From Lepas anatifera (Eukaryota > Arthropoda > Thecostraca > Lepadidae): a DNA stretch of 64,000 nt. Below, one piece after another: positions 28,746 to 40,450 of this stretch. Location of the stretch: NCBI GenBank assembly GCA_034440635.1, contig JAOTON010000899.1, forward strand, positions 146,235 to 210,234, given 5' to 3'. The notes beneath the pieces were generated by a model. It searched no databases, was not told the DNA's origin, and saw only the letters and a list, made by a program, of their open reading frames with translations. Within the stretch, counting starts at the first letter, position 1. Every line of letters begins with the position of its first letter. A program made the position numbers and the translations under genes.

Positions 28746-30289
28746 TATATTTAACCCTGGTTGAATGGGTGTGCTGTGGAAGGCAGCCGCGCTGGTAGGC
28801 GCCCGGCGCCAATTTGGCGGGTCCTCCCTGGTGCTCCGGGACATCTGGATCCGGGGACGCCGGGGAGGACCTTCGCTAGACGTCGGGCTTAGGTCCGCCG
28901 TCTGGGCTGCGCCCGCGCCCCTGGGCCCCTAGACCCCTGGGTCCGGGGTGTGGGGTGGGCTCCGGAAGTGATGCCTCGGCGCACCGTGCCGGACGCCTGC
29001 TGGTGTAGCTACCCTTTTAAATAAATGACTTCGTATCCGCCCAGTGATGGTCATAACCACAATGTGGAGCATTCACTTTTTGATGGAATTCTTATTTTGC
29101 TACAGACGGTATTTCTCGGAGGAATTAAAGGACATTTATTCAGGAAAGTTTGTTATAGGCCTTGACTGAAGAGGAGCAAAAGGGGCGTTTTTCGTTTTTT
29201 ACCACGCAGGTTGGTGCGCTCCTACACCCAAATGGTAAAAAGAAGCGTTGCCGAACCAGCAGCAGCACGGCCTGGAGCGGAAGAAGACCGGCTCAGCCAA
29301 CAGAGCTTCCCTGGCCAGTGGCACGGCTGCCAGTTCCGAGTGGCTGACCTAAACAATGCTCACCTGATTTCTATTCACGCTCCTAACGGGTTGACGGAGA
29401 TCAGGCTGTTACTGGCAGCGCCTTGCTTCTTCGGTCGGGGCGTTGCGAATCCTCCTCGCACTGGGCCCGGCACAGTGTTGGTCGCCACAAAAACCACCCT
29501 GAAGGAGGCTCGAATGAAGCGGAACCAATACCAGCCGACCTTAAATCATGCTGTGCACCAATTGTGTTACGGTGCTGGCTGGGATCTATAAGTGGATTTT
29601 ACTGTGGTATTGGCGGTAAAGTCCAATTAAATAAAAATGTAATATTTCAAAGGTGTCTGAAAATAATTATTTGATTTCGTTTAGCGAAACTAGTGGCGCT
29701 CCAAGGTAAAGGGGCCAAAAACAGGCGATTGCAATTGTCCGCAGAAGGGTGTCTCGCAAAACCTGTAAAATGCATGCATATTGCAGTTGAATATGTGAGC
29801 GGAGCAATTGTATCCCGTTTCACATCTGGTACTTTCTACACTTGGGATTTTTGTTGTCGAAGCACTAAGCAATAATTTCCCATCCAGTTAGGTGCTTACA
29901 GAACGAATGGTAATAATGCTCCCGAAGTTATGTCCAGTGCTGTGGATCAGGCAAGAACACCTCCGAAGGTCGTTAAAAATATTCTAGCCTATGTGCCTGT
30001 TTGCTTTTATTATCCACGGTTATTTTTTTCGCCCCTCGCTCCTCGAAAATCATTTTATTCGTCAGAAAAAGCAAAACTTTCTTACTAAACGGTACCATTA
30101 GTTTGTTCCTGAAGTTCGTGATGAAGGACTGGGGCAAAAGGAAGGGAAATGAGACTACAAAAAAATACACACTCAAAATTCCCACCTTTGGCAGCATACC
30201 TTCCTTCGTATACCACTGACTGTTTTTCTGGTCATTTCCAAATATCGTCTCGATTTTCCTTCAACATCTGCCTGTCACCGTTCATTTTG

Positions 30290-30640
30290 ACACGCGCTTT
30301 CAGCGCGTTACCGGCGGCTGTCGAGTTTGGAGCGGCGCAAAAAAGAGGACGCCGACGCCGGCCGGCGGCACCCCTTGCCGGCCAGGTAATGAGTCGCGTG
30401 CGCGGCCGGCGACGACAAACGAGAGCCACGTGCCGGCAGGGGTTAGGAGGAGGGGCGCCAGCTAAAGAGGATGAGCTGTCGAACAACGCCGGGCAGCCGA
30501 GAGATGGCCGGCGTGGCGACAGTCTAAAACAGAGGTCACGTGACGTAGGCAGCGTCAGACAGCCGGGCCTTGTCAGTGTGGAAGGAGTGTCGGAGGGACG
30601 CTGGTGTCGACCCGTTGACACAGGGAAAACAAACTCCTGA
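30290..30640. other. CpG-rich island
   Basis: About 330 bases rich in cgg/gcc with many CpG, inside AT-rich DNA. Open frames run on both strands (e.g. 30149-30640 plus, 30232-30621 minus) but their Arg/Pro-rich composition follows from base composition. It could be a promoter or first exon; no proof. Confidence 0.35.
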
Positions 30641-31127
30641 AGTCAAGCCAAGGAACCGGAAATCCTGTCAGACCTGAGGCGCAAATACTTTTTAGATTTT
30701 TGCATGAAACTCAACGACTGTGGTCAGTAATTTGTGGCATGTATTTTTATACATTTGCAGATCATTACATTGCGAGATCAGCACAGTCAGATGCGGACTG
30801 CTCATTAGACTGGATCTTACCATGCAGATATGGAAAATTCATCTCGCGCATATGACTCCCGAGTTGTGCCATGGTATTATTTAACTGCATACGTCGGAAA
30901 GGTTTCAATATCAATTTACCTCCGCCTTTGTTTTGTTTTTCGGTAGTAAATGATTTTTCCTCTGATCTGAAATGAGCACACGGAAACAGATCATAAAACT
31001 TTGAAATCATTGAACCCAATAGCAGTAAAAGATACCTTGCAGCAAAAATAGTCATTGCTTAGTTCGTATTGCAACCGTTAATTGTAATTTCAGGATAAAA
31101 TGCATTTTTAAGGTTGTGGTTATTCTA

Positions 31128-31938
31128 CAGGGTGTTTCAAAACGAATGATATTTTTTAAATGTTCAGTAAATGACTAAAAATCCTTCAAATCCACCCACA
31201 AAACGCTCATTTTAATGATAAATTGTGGGACATTTTATGCAGACATGTTTCATTTACATACAATATTTCCCCCGTCTTAAATGCCCTCAGAAAAATGATG
31301 CAAGAAACATAATAGGTACATTCCGGCTTATATTTGAGAAAACGGAACTGTCAGCACTTTAAAAAGGTTTTAGCACACAAATGGCACGTGAGCATGCACA
31401 TCAAAGACACAAGTTTCAGTAATATTGCAGGTTTAAAGTCTTTGGCTCAAACTCCATATGGCTCATTGGCTTACCTTCCATATGAATGACTGGAAACGGC
31501 GGACACAGCGCAAAAGACGCCACTGTTCACCGCAGAACAAGGGACGCGGACCAATTGGGGATTACTTGCTTGGACCCGTGCTTTCCTAAGCTTGAGAAGT
31601 GTGTTTTTTAGAATTAATTTCCAGGGGCAATGTGCGTGTGGACTGTGATGTACCGCAGTGACGATGTAATGTTTGCAGTGTCATTGGCGTGATACTTGTC
31701 ACGTGATACGCGCGTGATTTCTACGAACATTTTCGATGACGGAAAATAGACAGTATTTTTCAACTCATTTTTAAGACTAATTTTAACTAGTAAAAATATC
31801 AAAACAGTTATCAAAATACAAATAATCGTAAATGTCCCAAAATTTGCTCTCGATCGATATGTAGATTATACCACAGCAACCTATTTATAACTGCATTATG
31901 ATTACTTCAAAAAATATCATTATTTATGAAACACCCTG
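31128..31938. mobile_element. TA-flanked TIR element, mariner-like MITE (811 bp)
   Basis: Inverted ends CAGGGTGTTTCAAAACGA at 31128 and its partner ending TTATGAAACACCCTG at 31938, followed inward on both sides by atgatattttttg-like sequence, are flanked by TA at 31126-31127 and 31939-31940. Ends beginning CAGGGTGT with TA duplication are common in Tc1/mariner elements. No transposase frame. Confidence 0.7.
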
Positions 31939-32238
31939 TAGGTGGTAGGGGTTTTTATAAAAGGAGCCCAAATGTCACATTCACTTCTTGCCTCATTGTC
32001 TTCCCTCCTTTACTAAGAACCAACTCGTGACGTGTTATGCTACAGGTGGACTCAAGTACGTGGGCATAGACTCTGAATAAATATATTTGATTTTTAACCA
32101 TTTTTTCGTTGAAATTCCACAATCATTTTGTTAGATTTGTTGCAATATACTTGGCGTATTTTTACAGTGTGCTAGTAGGTAACTATAAATCAAAACTAGT
32201 GAGACCTGGCCTGTTAATTAAAAAAAGATATTTTTAAG

Positions 32239-32720
32239 TTGATAACATGTTTCTGCGTTCTTAGAGGATATATGATAAAATTCGCATCCCGCAAAAAACA
32301 GCAAAGGTGTGCTGCCTTAAATCAGATTGAAGAAGAAATCATGAGGCTAGAAAGTAGGGAAAACACCGATAAAAAACAGTTACAAACACTCAAAAAGAAA
32401 AGAGAGGACCTAATGCAGGATTTAGCTAGCCAAGGGATGTTTCAGTCCAGAGTACGGTGGCGTCATTTGGCAGAAACTGGTAGCAAATACTTTCATGACC
32501 TGCAAAAAAGAAACAGAGGTAGAAACGTCTGCAAAGCGCTCTTTGAGGAAGATGATAAAAACTTGGGCCAAAGAACAATAACTAGTAGCACAGAGAAAAT
32601 GCTTCAAGAAGGGCGCAATTTTTTCAGCAAACTTTACGAGAAAGTGCCAGTTATAGATGAAACTGAACCCTTCTTCCGGGCTCTCACGCGCGTGCCAGAG
32701 GAAGACACTAGATATCTCAA
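32239..32720 (+). pseudogene. L1/Tx1-like non-LTR retrotransposon ORF2 fragment
   Basis: The open frame reads RGYMIKFASRKKQQRCAALN, a long Glu/Lys coiled stretch, then RVRWRHLAETGSKYFHDLQK and a segment ending near FFSKLYEKVPV. This is the linker between endonuclease and reverse transcriptase in L1/Tx1-group elements, where xGEKxSKYFxxLEK-like blocks are conserved. Endonuclease and RT domains are missing. The coding similarity stops where a type B SINE begins (32722), so the last ten residues of the open frame are SINE-derived. Confidence 0.75.
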
Positions 32721-32721
32721 C

Positions 32722-32905
32722 AGTGGCTTAGTGGATAGCACCCTTATCTTCTAAGCCACCGGTCCCGGGTTCAAGTCCCGGCGGAGCCTCTGAATAAGTC
32801 GATCTGACCCCCAAAATCCCTTCCAACAGAGTGAGAGTTGGCGACGCCGCATGACCCTGGCAGTTGGTGCGTCGTTAAACCCCAACAATTATTATTATTA
32901 TGCCA
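32722..32905 (+). mobile_element. tRNA-derived SINE, type B, with (ATT)n tail
   Basis: The head is gtggcttagtggatagc and the B-box ggtcccgggttcaagtcccg; the body is gcgacgccgcatgaccctgg; the 3' end is tgcgtcgttaaaccccaaca followed by ATT repeats. It is the best preserved copy in the window and abuts the L1/Tx1 fragment. Confidence 0.85.
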
Positions 32906-33034
32906 GACGCCTGTCGACCGAAAACTTCGGGTGTGGTAGTCCATTCTAGAGCGTTATTGAGCCGAAATGCGCCCAATGGCCGCAACACACATTACATTCT
33001 CCGGCCCATGTACTTACCAATATACATAATATAC

Positions 33035-33466
33035 ACGGCCGCCGTAACGCCATCTATCGTTCAGTTTTTGCACCAGTGCTTAACAAGACCCAGAATGGAC
33101 GGGTGGGCCGAGAGTACGATTGCTGTAGCAAGTGAACAAACATGGCACTGATGGTCAGAGCGGACGTCCTCAGGGGAAAATAGGTTGCAGGTCATGAGCT
33201 TATTTCACCATGTATTTGACTAGCCCATGCATGCGATTTTTGCCGTGCGGAAACGCTGTGAACGGGCCTTTACAGCGAGTCAATGATCAAGGTTTTGGAT
33301 TTCACCGATTATTAATGGTATTTTGATAACGTCCCATATTGTTAGAAAAGGGGACATATTTCTGTTTTTAGCGTATTGAGGTGAGGGTGCAATGTTGTTT
33401 TCTGATTTTGAGATCTCTTTTGTTCTTAAATCATTATTTTTAGAATTTCCACTAAGTGGTTTAATC
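33035..33466 (+). repeat. Interspersed repeat, copy 1 (partner at 57748-58178)
   Basis: Shares long runs with 57748-58178, including gagagtacgattgc, ttatttcaccatgtatttga, gcggaaacgctgtgaa and tattattttttagaatttc-like ends. Both copies end in agtggtt(t/c)a(a/t)tcc(c)t-like sequence followed by TTTAA or TTA, resembling the reversed end of the family 2 MITE at 17124. Confidence 0.7.
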
Positions 33467-33693
33467 CTCTTTAAAAAGAATGTGGCACCCTCATAATTGG
33501 ATTGTAACCAAGGTCGGGTACAGACCGTCGGTTTAGGGAGGGGGTTGGGGAAACAGGCAAAAATCGTGAAAAACTAGAATATCTGCAAAAATTTAAGGGT
33601 ATTAGTGGCAACAGTAGTGCAACCAAGAGGCGAGGCAGGGGGCAATGCCCCCTCGAAATTTGTGGGGACACACTTTGAGACAAAAAGAAACAA

Positions 33694-33870
<177 letters not shown>

Positions 33871-33923
33871 GCACACGCACACGCACACGCGCACGCCCGC
33901 CCGCCCGCCCGCCCGCGAGTTCT

Positions 33924-33981
33924 GTATTTACAGAGCTTCGTTAGCGAAAGGGTACTTTCGCTAACGAAGCTTAGTAAATAC
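33924..33981. repeat. Perfect short hairpin next to the CA tract
   Basis: agcttcgttagcgaaag is separated by ggta from its exact complement ctttcgctaacgaagct, and after a 2-base mismatch the arms continue with gtatttac / gtaaatac. A stem of about 25 bp with a 4-base loop. Confidence 0.9.
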
Positions 33982-34339
33982 TGAACGAAAGCTCCGACCC
34001 CAAAAACACTTTGTGGAGTATGTCCGAACCACCATATCCAAACATCCGAGCTCTGCACCATGTCGTTTCTAAAAAATATGTTGCAATAACAAAAATAATG
34101 AGGTGAGTGGGACACCCTTGATAGATGTTAGGGGCACACAGGAGTTCAGCAAATATTGGAAGTTTGGGCACACACAAAAGCCTATTAGGCACGATATATC
34201 CTAGACGCTGAAGCGCCCTAAAACCACAGAACACACACACCCTAATGGGGGAACGCACAGCACGTCAGGAACACGTAAACTGGCATTTGGGAAGGAGTAG
34301 GCACATAATTTAGATGACACGTTTAAAAGGCCCCCAAAG

Positions 34340-35570
34340 TTGATCTCATAGGCCCCTCAAGAGCTAGTCTCGGGGGCCCCAGATTCGGTCTAGTTGGTCT
34401 CGGGATCTAAGAGTTGGTCTCGAAGGACTCGCAAAAGTTAACATGGGAGCCCAGAGTCAGTCTCGGGGGCCTCAGAAGAGTCGGTCTCAGGGCTCCAAAA
34501 GCTATCAGGGGGGGGCGCAAAGAGTTAGTCTCGGGGCTCCAGATTTGGTCTCAGAAGGAACCCCAAGAGCTAGTCTTGGGCCCCCCAGAGTCGGTCTCGA
34601 GTCGGTCTAGAAGGCCCCAAATTATTCTGGGGGCCCAAGGGTTGGTCTCGCCCCCATCCAGAGTTGGTCTCGAGGGGTCCTCAATAGTTTGTCTCGGGGG
34701 CCCCAAAGCTGGTCTCGGGAGGCCTACAAGTGTCGGTCTTAGGGCCCAAAGTTTGATCTCGGTCTCCAAAAGCTGGCCTCAGAAGGCCCTCGGTGTTAGG
34801 TCCCCAGCTATTTTCGGGGGCCCCAAATCTTGGTTTCAAGAGCCCCACGGTTTGTTCTTGGGGGCCCAGGAGTTGGTCTTGGGGGCCCCAGGGTTGGTCT
34901 TGAAGGGCCTCAGCCACTGGTGGTGGAACTGGGGGGGGGGCAACGGGGTGCAGAGCCCCCTTAAATTATGAGTTTAAACACTAACCCTGTGGCATTGACT
35001 GGAAAGAAATGGATTGAAAAGCCCATGGTGCCCCCCCTTTAATTCGGAGGTTCTGCCGTCACTGGACTCAGCGATGATCGTAGAGAACCATCAGGATCAT
35101 CGAGCCCGTCTAAATTGGTCTCGGGAAGTCCACAAGAGTTAGTCTCTTGGGTCCATATTTCGTCTCAGAAGGCCCCCCAGAGGCGGTGTCGGGGGCCCCA
35201 GAAGCCGTTTCTTTGGGGGTGTCAAGACTTGGGATCATGGGATCCCAAGAATTGTTCTGGGATTCGTGCAAGATTTGATCTCGGGCCCCCAGAACCTAGT
35301 TTTGAATGGCCCCCAGAGTTGGTTTCGGAAGGCCCACAAGAGTTGGTCTCAATGGCCCAAAGTTTTGGTCTGGGGCCCCAGGAGCTTGTTTGGGATGTCC
35401 CCAAGAGTCCGTCGCGGGGAGCCCTAAATCTGGTTGTGGTGCCTCAAGGGTTAGTCTCGAGGGCCTCAGAGTTGGTGCCGGGGGCCAAGAGTTGATCTCG
35501 AGAGCTCGCAGTGTTGATCTCTGGGAGGGCCCAAGAGTTAGTCTCGGGAACACCCCAGAGTTTGTCTCTT
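34340..35570. repeat. Degenerate GGTCTC-rich tandem array, part 1
   Basis: Irregular units of about 30-40 bases built on gagttggtctcgggggcccc. It is interrupted at 34920-35060 by a separate 150-bp repeat. Similar sequence at 37490-37890 and 38125-38540. Open frames over it (e.g. 34414-34971) are low-complexity shadows. Confidence 0.8.
34920..35060 (+). repeat. 150-bp repeat, copy 1 (partner 36885-37035)
   Basis: Both copies carry actaaccctgtggcattgac-like and ttgaaaagcccatg(g/a)tgcc runs and end in aattcgga(g/c)gttctgcc. Both lie close to the GGTCTC-rich arrays and so may be part of the same larger unit. Confidence 0.75.
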
Positions 35571-36078
35571 GGTCGGAATTATATAATAAAGAATACCTGG
35601 CATATTTAGCTAAAAAGATGTTGCAGCAAGCCAGTTAGGTAAAGACAGCCAAGAAAAGTACCTTGATTCTGTCAGAATTCATTCACTTGTTAGCACGTTT
35701 GCCTGCGACCAAGTAATACCAGCAGCCCGATTTCTGCTTTCTTTCCTGTCCTGTCTTTTCTGTCCTAGAAGGTTTTCCAGTGGCTGGCCAGGCGATTGTT
35801 TTGCTAAAAGCGCTCTAGTCTGAGAGTTTGTTGTCTTAATGTGCTCTTCTACCCGATATCGTATCTTTACAGCAGTTGAAGTATGATGTCAAATAGGACA
35901 TATACTTGAGCCGTAAAAGGCAAAGGGCGAAATATGCCCACCGGATATAATTTTCTGAGTGGACAGCTCACTTTTTGTCATCATTTATTTGTACCTTCAT
36001 GAAATGTCACATCCTTTGAAATGTGAAATTATTCACTGGGTCTTCGGAAAGACATAGTGGAGTTTTTGTTGGATATAC

Positions 36079-36700
36079 TATTAAATGAACTCCACTTTGA
36101 AAAAAGCAAAGATTCGGAGCTTTCAAGCTATATTCAGCCTTTCGTCAGCTAGTCGTCGGAGGTATCGATCGAATAGGTGTTGGTGTTAACACCGCAAAAT
36201 TAAAGTTAGCAGAGTGGTGTGACAATAATAATCAAATACTTAAGGGAGAAAGCTATTGCATTAGTCACTTCTCGGGAAGTTAAAAGTCCAACTCCAGCTC
36301 ATCGACCTTCAGTACTCATCATGCATGCAACCTCTGTTTTGACCGAGCCAAAGTTCTCATTCATGCTTCCCACCATTACCAACGCCTTCTCCTGGAATCG
36401 ACATATATCAGAACCGTGGGTCGGCGCGAAACAATCCTAGTGTCTCCGAACGACAACATCAATAGGAACTCCGGTACCAGGCTTTTGTACAGATGGCTGC
36501 CCATCATTCAGAGCTGCCGGTCCCGAGATCCAAATACCTAAAATGTTCACGTGAATTTTTGTGCCGATGCTTAAACTCTGAAATGTGTTAGAAACATATT
36601 TTCGTTCGATACCCTCAGACTCCTCGCTGACGAAAGGCTGAATACAGCTTGAAAGCTCCGAATCTGTTTTTTTTCAAAGTGGATAAGTGCATTTAATAGT
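36079..36700. mobile_element. Inverted-repeat element with hammerhead-like motif
   Basis: The left arm (about 36079-36150: ctattaaatgaactcc..., attcggagctttcaagct, tcagcctttcgtcagc) is mirrored by 36624-36700. The right arm contains ctgacga, a potential stem aaggctg...cagctt and gaaa at 36627-36654, the order found in hammerhead ribozyme cores. The interior is unrecognised. The direct repeat attcactgggt at about 36029 and 36711 may be a target duplication. Confidence 0.55.
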
Positions 36701-36884
36701 ACATTCGGCATTCACTGGGTGTGTTTAAATAATAATTGTATCGGTATATCTTCATCACCATAGTAGATTGAGATGCTTTGGGTGTGAGTTTTAAAGAAAA
36801 TATGTTATGAATTCGTTTCGTATCGATGACCTTATCATGAACGTGTGCTTTTGTATTTTGTTTTTGGGATCTTGAACTCTAGGT

Positions 36885-37035
36885 GATCACTGGCGGCAGA
36901 ACTTTGGGGCACCGGGGCACGGTGCACCCCCTTAAATCTGAAACTTTAACACTAACCCTATGGTGTTGATTGAAAAGAAATGGGTTGAAAAGCCCATGAT
37001 GCCCCCCTTGAATTCGGACGTTCTGCCCTCACCGT
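36885..37035 (+). repeat. 150-bp repeat, copy 2
   Basis: Partner of 34920-35060; somewhat diverged, same orientation. Confidence 0.75.
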
Positions 37036-37489
37036 AGGTGATTAAATGTTGGAATACCATGCGTACAACATTAAGAAAAGTATCATTTTTTGCAAAGGGA
37101 GTGAGTGAATATCTTCATTTCATCTTTGTAGCTACAGTATTGTGCACATGGGCGGTGCATTGGTGTTATGTTACAATCTTTTTATACGTTTAATATCATT
37201 ACCTTTATTCATACTCTCTTCTGTTTGTTGTTTGCAGTTCGTTGGGAAAACGGCAATCCCATGACGAGCCAAGGTACGCCCACAAACGAGCAGTTGACAG
37301 AACTCAGAATTTTCATTTAATCTCTGGTAATGCGGAAAGGGCATGACAGAAATGCTCATTGAAATGTGACACCGATTCCCAACGCGAGTATTGAGAGGCA
37401 GCTTATCTCAATTTAACTGATTTTGTACGTACCAGTGGCGTAACCACGGGTGGTCCTTGGGGTCCACGGATTTTTCCCCTGGGGTAATC

Positions 37490-38540
37490 TTAAGCACCGC
37501 AAAGAATAAAGGATGGTCTGAGGCCCCGAGAGTCGGTCTCAGGGGCCCTGGAGAGTTGATCTCAGGAGACTCTCGATATTCGGTCTCAGGGGACCCGAGA
37601 GTCGGTCTCAGGGGACTCCGAAGTCGGTCTTAAGGGGCCCTAAGAGCCGGTCTCAGGGGCCCCCTCGAGAGTCGATTTCGGGGCCCCCGAGGATCGGTGT
37701 CAGGAGGTCTCCCGGGAGTTGGTCTCAGGGAGCCCCCCGAGAGTTGATCTCAGAGGCCCCCGAGAGTAGGTCTCAGTGGGCCCCTGAGTCCTGATATGGT
37801 GGGGGCGAGAGTTAGTCTCAGAGGTTTCCCTGCGTGTTGGCCTTAGGGATCCCCAGAGTTACTTAGTCTCAGGGGCCGCCGAGAACTAATATCGGTGAGA
37901 CCCACAACCGTCTAGTATTTGCGAACCAAATGAAAATGAAACATAATACTTATCTACCAATCACAAAATAGTAGGTTGCCGCTGTTGTGCTGTTTCTGTT
38001 TTAGCAGGCCGTCGGCCCGTAAAACCTCTAGGGCCTGTTCCCGGGAAGAGGCTGCAGTCCTGTGACGTAGACGCAACGCTGGCCGCTGATTGGTGCTGAC
38101 AAAACTGTGCTGACAGACGGAGCAGGGCTTTGGTCTCAGGGCACCGGAGAGTCCTTGTCAGCGGGCTCCGAGATAGCTTTAGGCCCCTGAGGGCCCCGGA
38201 ATGCTAATCTGGGGCCACCGAGAGTTAGTCTCAGGAGCCCCTGGGTCTGTGTCTGGAGCCTCCCGAGTCTTAGTCTCAGGGTTGTTGATCTAGGAGGTCT
38301 CCTGAAGCACTTGTACTCAAGTGCACCTGAGAGCTAGTCTCAGAGAGCACCACTGAGCATCAACCCCCTCTCCCCGCTCAGAGTTGGTCTCAGGGCCTCC
38401 CGAGAATAAGTTTTAGGGGCCCCAGCAGGGAGTCTAAGGCTACCCCGAAACGGTAATTTCGGGCCCCGAAGTACTGATTTACGGGACAAGTATTGATTTC
38501 GGGGTCCCCCAAGTGCTGGTTTCGGCGTTGTGTCAATTGC
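37490..38540. repeat. Degenerate GGTCTC-rich tandem array, part 2
   Basis: Units such as gagagtcggtctcaggggcc recur irregularly, broken by a non-repeat stretch at 37900-38120. Same family as 34340-35570. Confidence 0.8.
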
Positions 38541-38639
38541 TAGGGACGGGTGAGAGTGGTTTCATCAGTAAGACCATCCACGGTATAGATATTATATAGC
38601 ATCTGGGGCAAACTCCCATCTCCCTTTTATTGAGTGTCC

Positions 38640-39430
38640 TTTTTCTCTCCTTTAAGTTAAGAACACAATCCAAAGATACCACTTGAGATCCAAAGCCCAA
38701 AACATATTTCGAAGATCATGTGCCTCGGAGAAGAAAAATGTATATACGCTCATTGTGTACGAAAAAGAATAGACAAATCGAAACATGCCGACCTGACACC
38801 AGTACCGGAGGAAAGACAAATTAATCTTGTCTTTATCGTCGGCAAGAGCAAACCGAACAGAGAATTCGACACTTCAGCTATTTCCAAATTGTTAAGCTCA
38901 GCCCCAATAACTACATACCTAAATATTCTGAAATAAGCAGCTTTCACATACCTTCGTAGGAAATCAGACAAACTAGGGCAATGACGGAAATTGATGAACA
39001 TTGTCCCAAGAAAAACCAAACGTTAATATTAGTAACAGGGCGACCTAAGGTAATAGATATCTCGGCTGTGTATTGCCTTGGTAATTTGCTCAACTACAAC
39101 ATAGCAAGAGTAGGAAAAACCGGCGGTTATTTCAACAGGATCTCTCCGCGAAATAGGCATTACGTAACGTCCGGGCGCACTCCCACATCCCTTGTATTTT
39201 GCTTCACTTTTGTTTCCGCTTCTTTAGAAATGTCGTCATTAAATAGTCCATGGGTTTGGCATTAGCTGCTGTTATAGCCGCACAACAATCTATGGGCCAG
39301 CTTTAATATTTAATGACCTCAGTTTACCAACTATTGGTCTGATAAGAAAAATCTAACTATAAATAAGATAAGAACAAAACATATAAAAAGGTACAGCAAA
39401 ACTTGTTTGTAGAAATGTAAGCTCAAAATA
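38640..39430. other. AT-rich stretch, no gene recognised
   Basis: An open frame on the minus strand at 38750-39019 (89 codons, FINFRHCPSLSDFLRRYVK...) has protein-like composition but I do not recognise it; it may be a retroelement remnant. The plus-strand frame 38718-38936 overlaps it. Confidence 0.3.
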
Positions 39431-39845
39431 CGGCAGGAAAAATAAAGATGGGCCCCGGTTCCTGAGGGACCTCCTGGCCTGGGGGCCCCGACGGTTGTCG
39501 GACCCCCTTGGCCGAATCCTGGCTTCGCCACTGGTACGTACTGACATATAATGAACCTAGCTTTTATAATACATAGGCTTTTACCCATAGCAAAGCCGGA
39601 GGAGCGCATCCAAGTAAAGACCTACTATAACCCTCACCTTGAAATCTAGAACGGGAAAAACTCGGGGAACCCCGAAATTAGAGCATTTTTTGCAGACTTC
39701 AAAATATGAGGGGGCACACATAGAAGGGGGCACACTTTCACAACCAGATCCCTCCCGAAATGAGGTCCTGATTGTGCCACTCGGGGGCAATTGGCCGGTT
39801 TGCCTCCCTGCATCCGCCAGTGCTCGCCCTGGATCCGCCATATAA

Positions 39846-40450
39846 TAGAGCATGTCGAGAAACCCTTTGGTCTTTATTTCATTTGTCCTAGATCTTTCCA
39901 TTCGCGGAGAAAAGAAGAGTAAACATTCACCCCCTACCGACCCCGTCCTCCCCGGATGTGACGTCATGCCCATCATCCGTCAGGAAAGTGACGTCAAGCC
40001 CAAGTTCCGCTGTGCGGACCTCTTTAAAACCCACATGCTAAACATGGCTATGCCACCGTCGATTAAAAATGCGCTCCTATGACTTGTTTTATTGACTTGA
40101 TTGAAACGTGAAGTATTTTGCAGTAGATTAAGAAACGCGGAAGAAATTAATAAATGCCGCTTCTGCTCCTGATGGTAACCTCTTTTAATTGGAAACTTGT
40201 AATTTGTAATAATATTTATTATCGATGCAAATGAAACAGGTTCAATCTGTCACAAGACGCTGCCAACCAATTCGCCCATTTGACGTCACGCTAATTTGGA
40301 GACTTTTATTGCGAATAGAGGGAAGTAAAAAAAAAAATAAATATGACCATTATTCCTCAGAAATAAGGCACAATCCATTATTTTCCAGATATGCTGCCGC
40401 TAAGACCACCACAGTCTGTAATTGCACCAAGGTGCCGCATTCTCTTCAAT
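39846..40450. mobile_element. Family 1 MITE, one end missing
   Basis: Homologous along its length to 52185-52808: agcatgtcgagaaacc, cgaccccgtcctccccgg, an atgcgctc/atgcgttt motif followed by cttgttttattgactt, and the terminal caaggtgccgcattctcttc. It contains several TGACGTCA-type words. The expected left terminus is absent. Confidence 0.65.

Noticed and set aside
32735..32795. A functional tRNA gene
   Set aside because: A- and B-box sequences are good, but the sequence continues into a shared SINE body and ATT tail.
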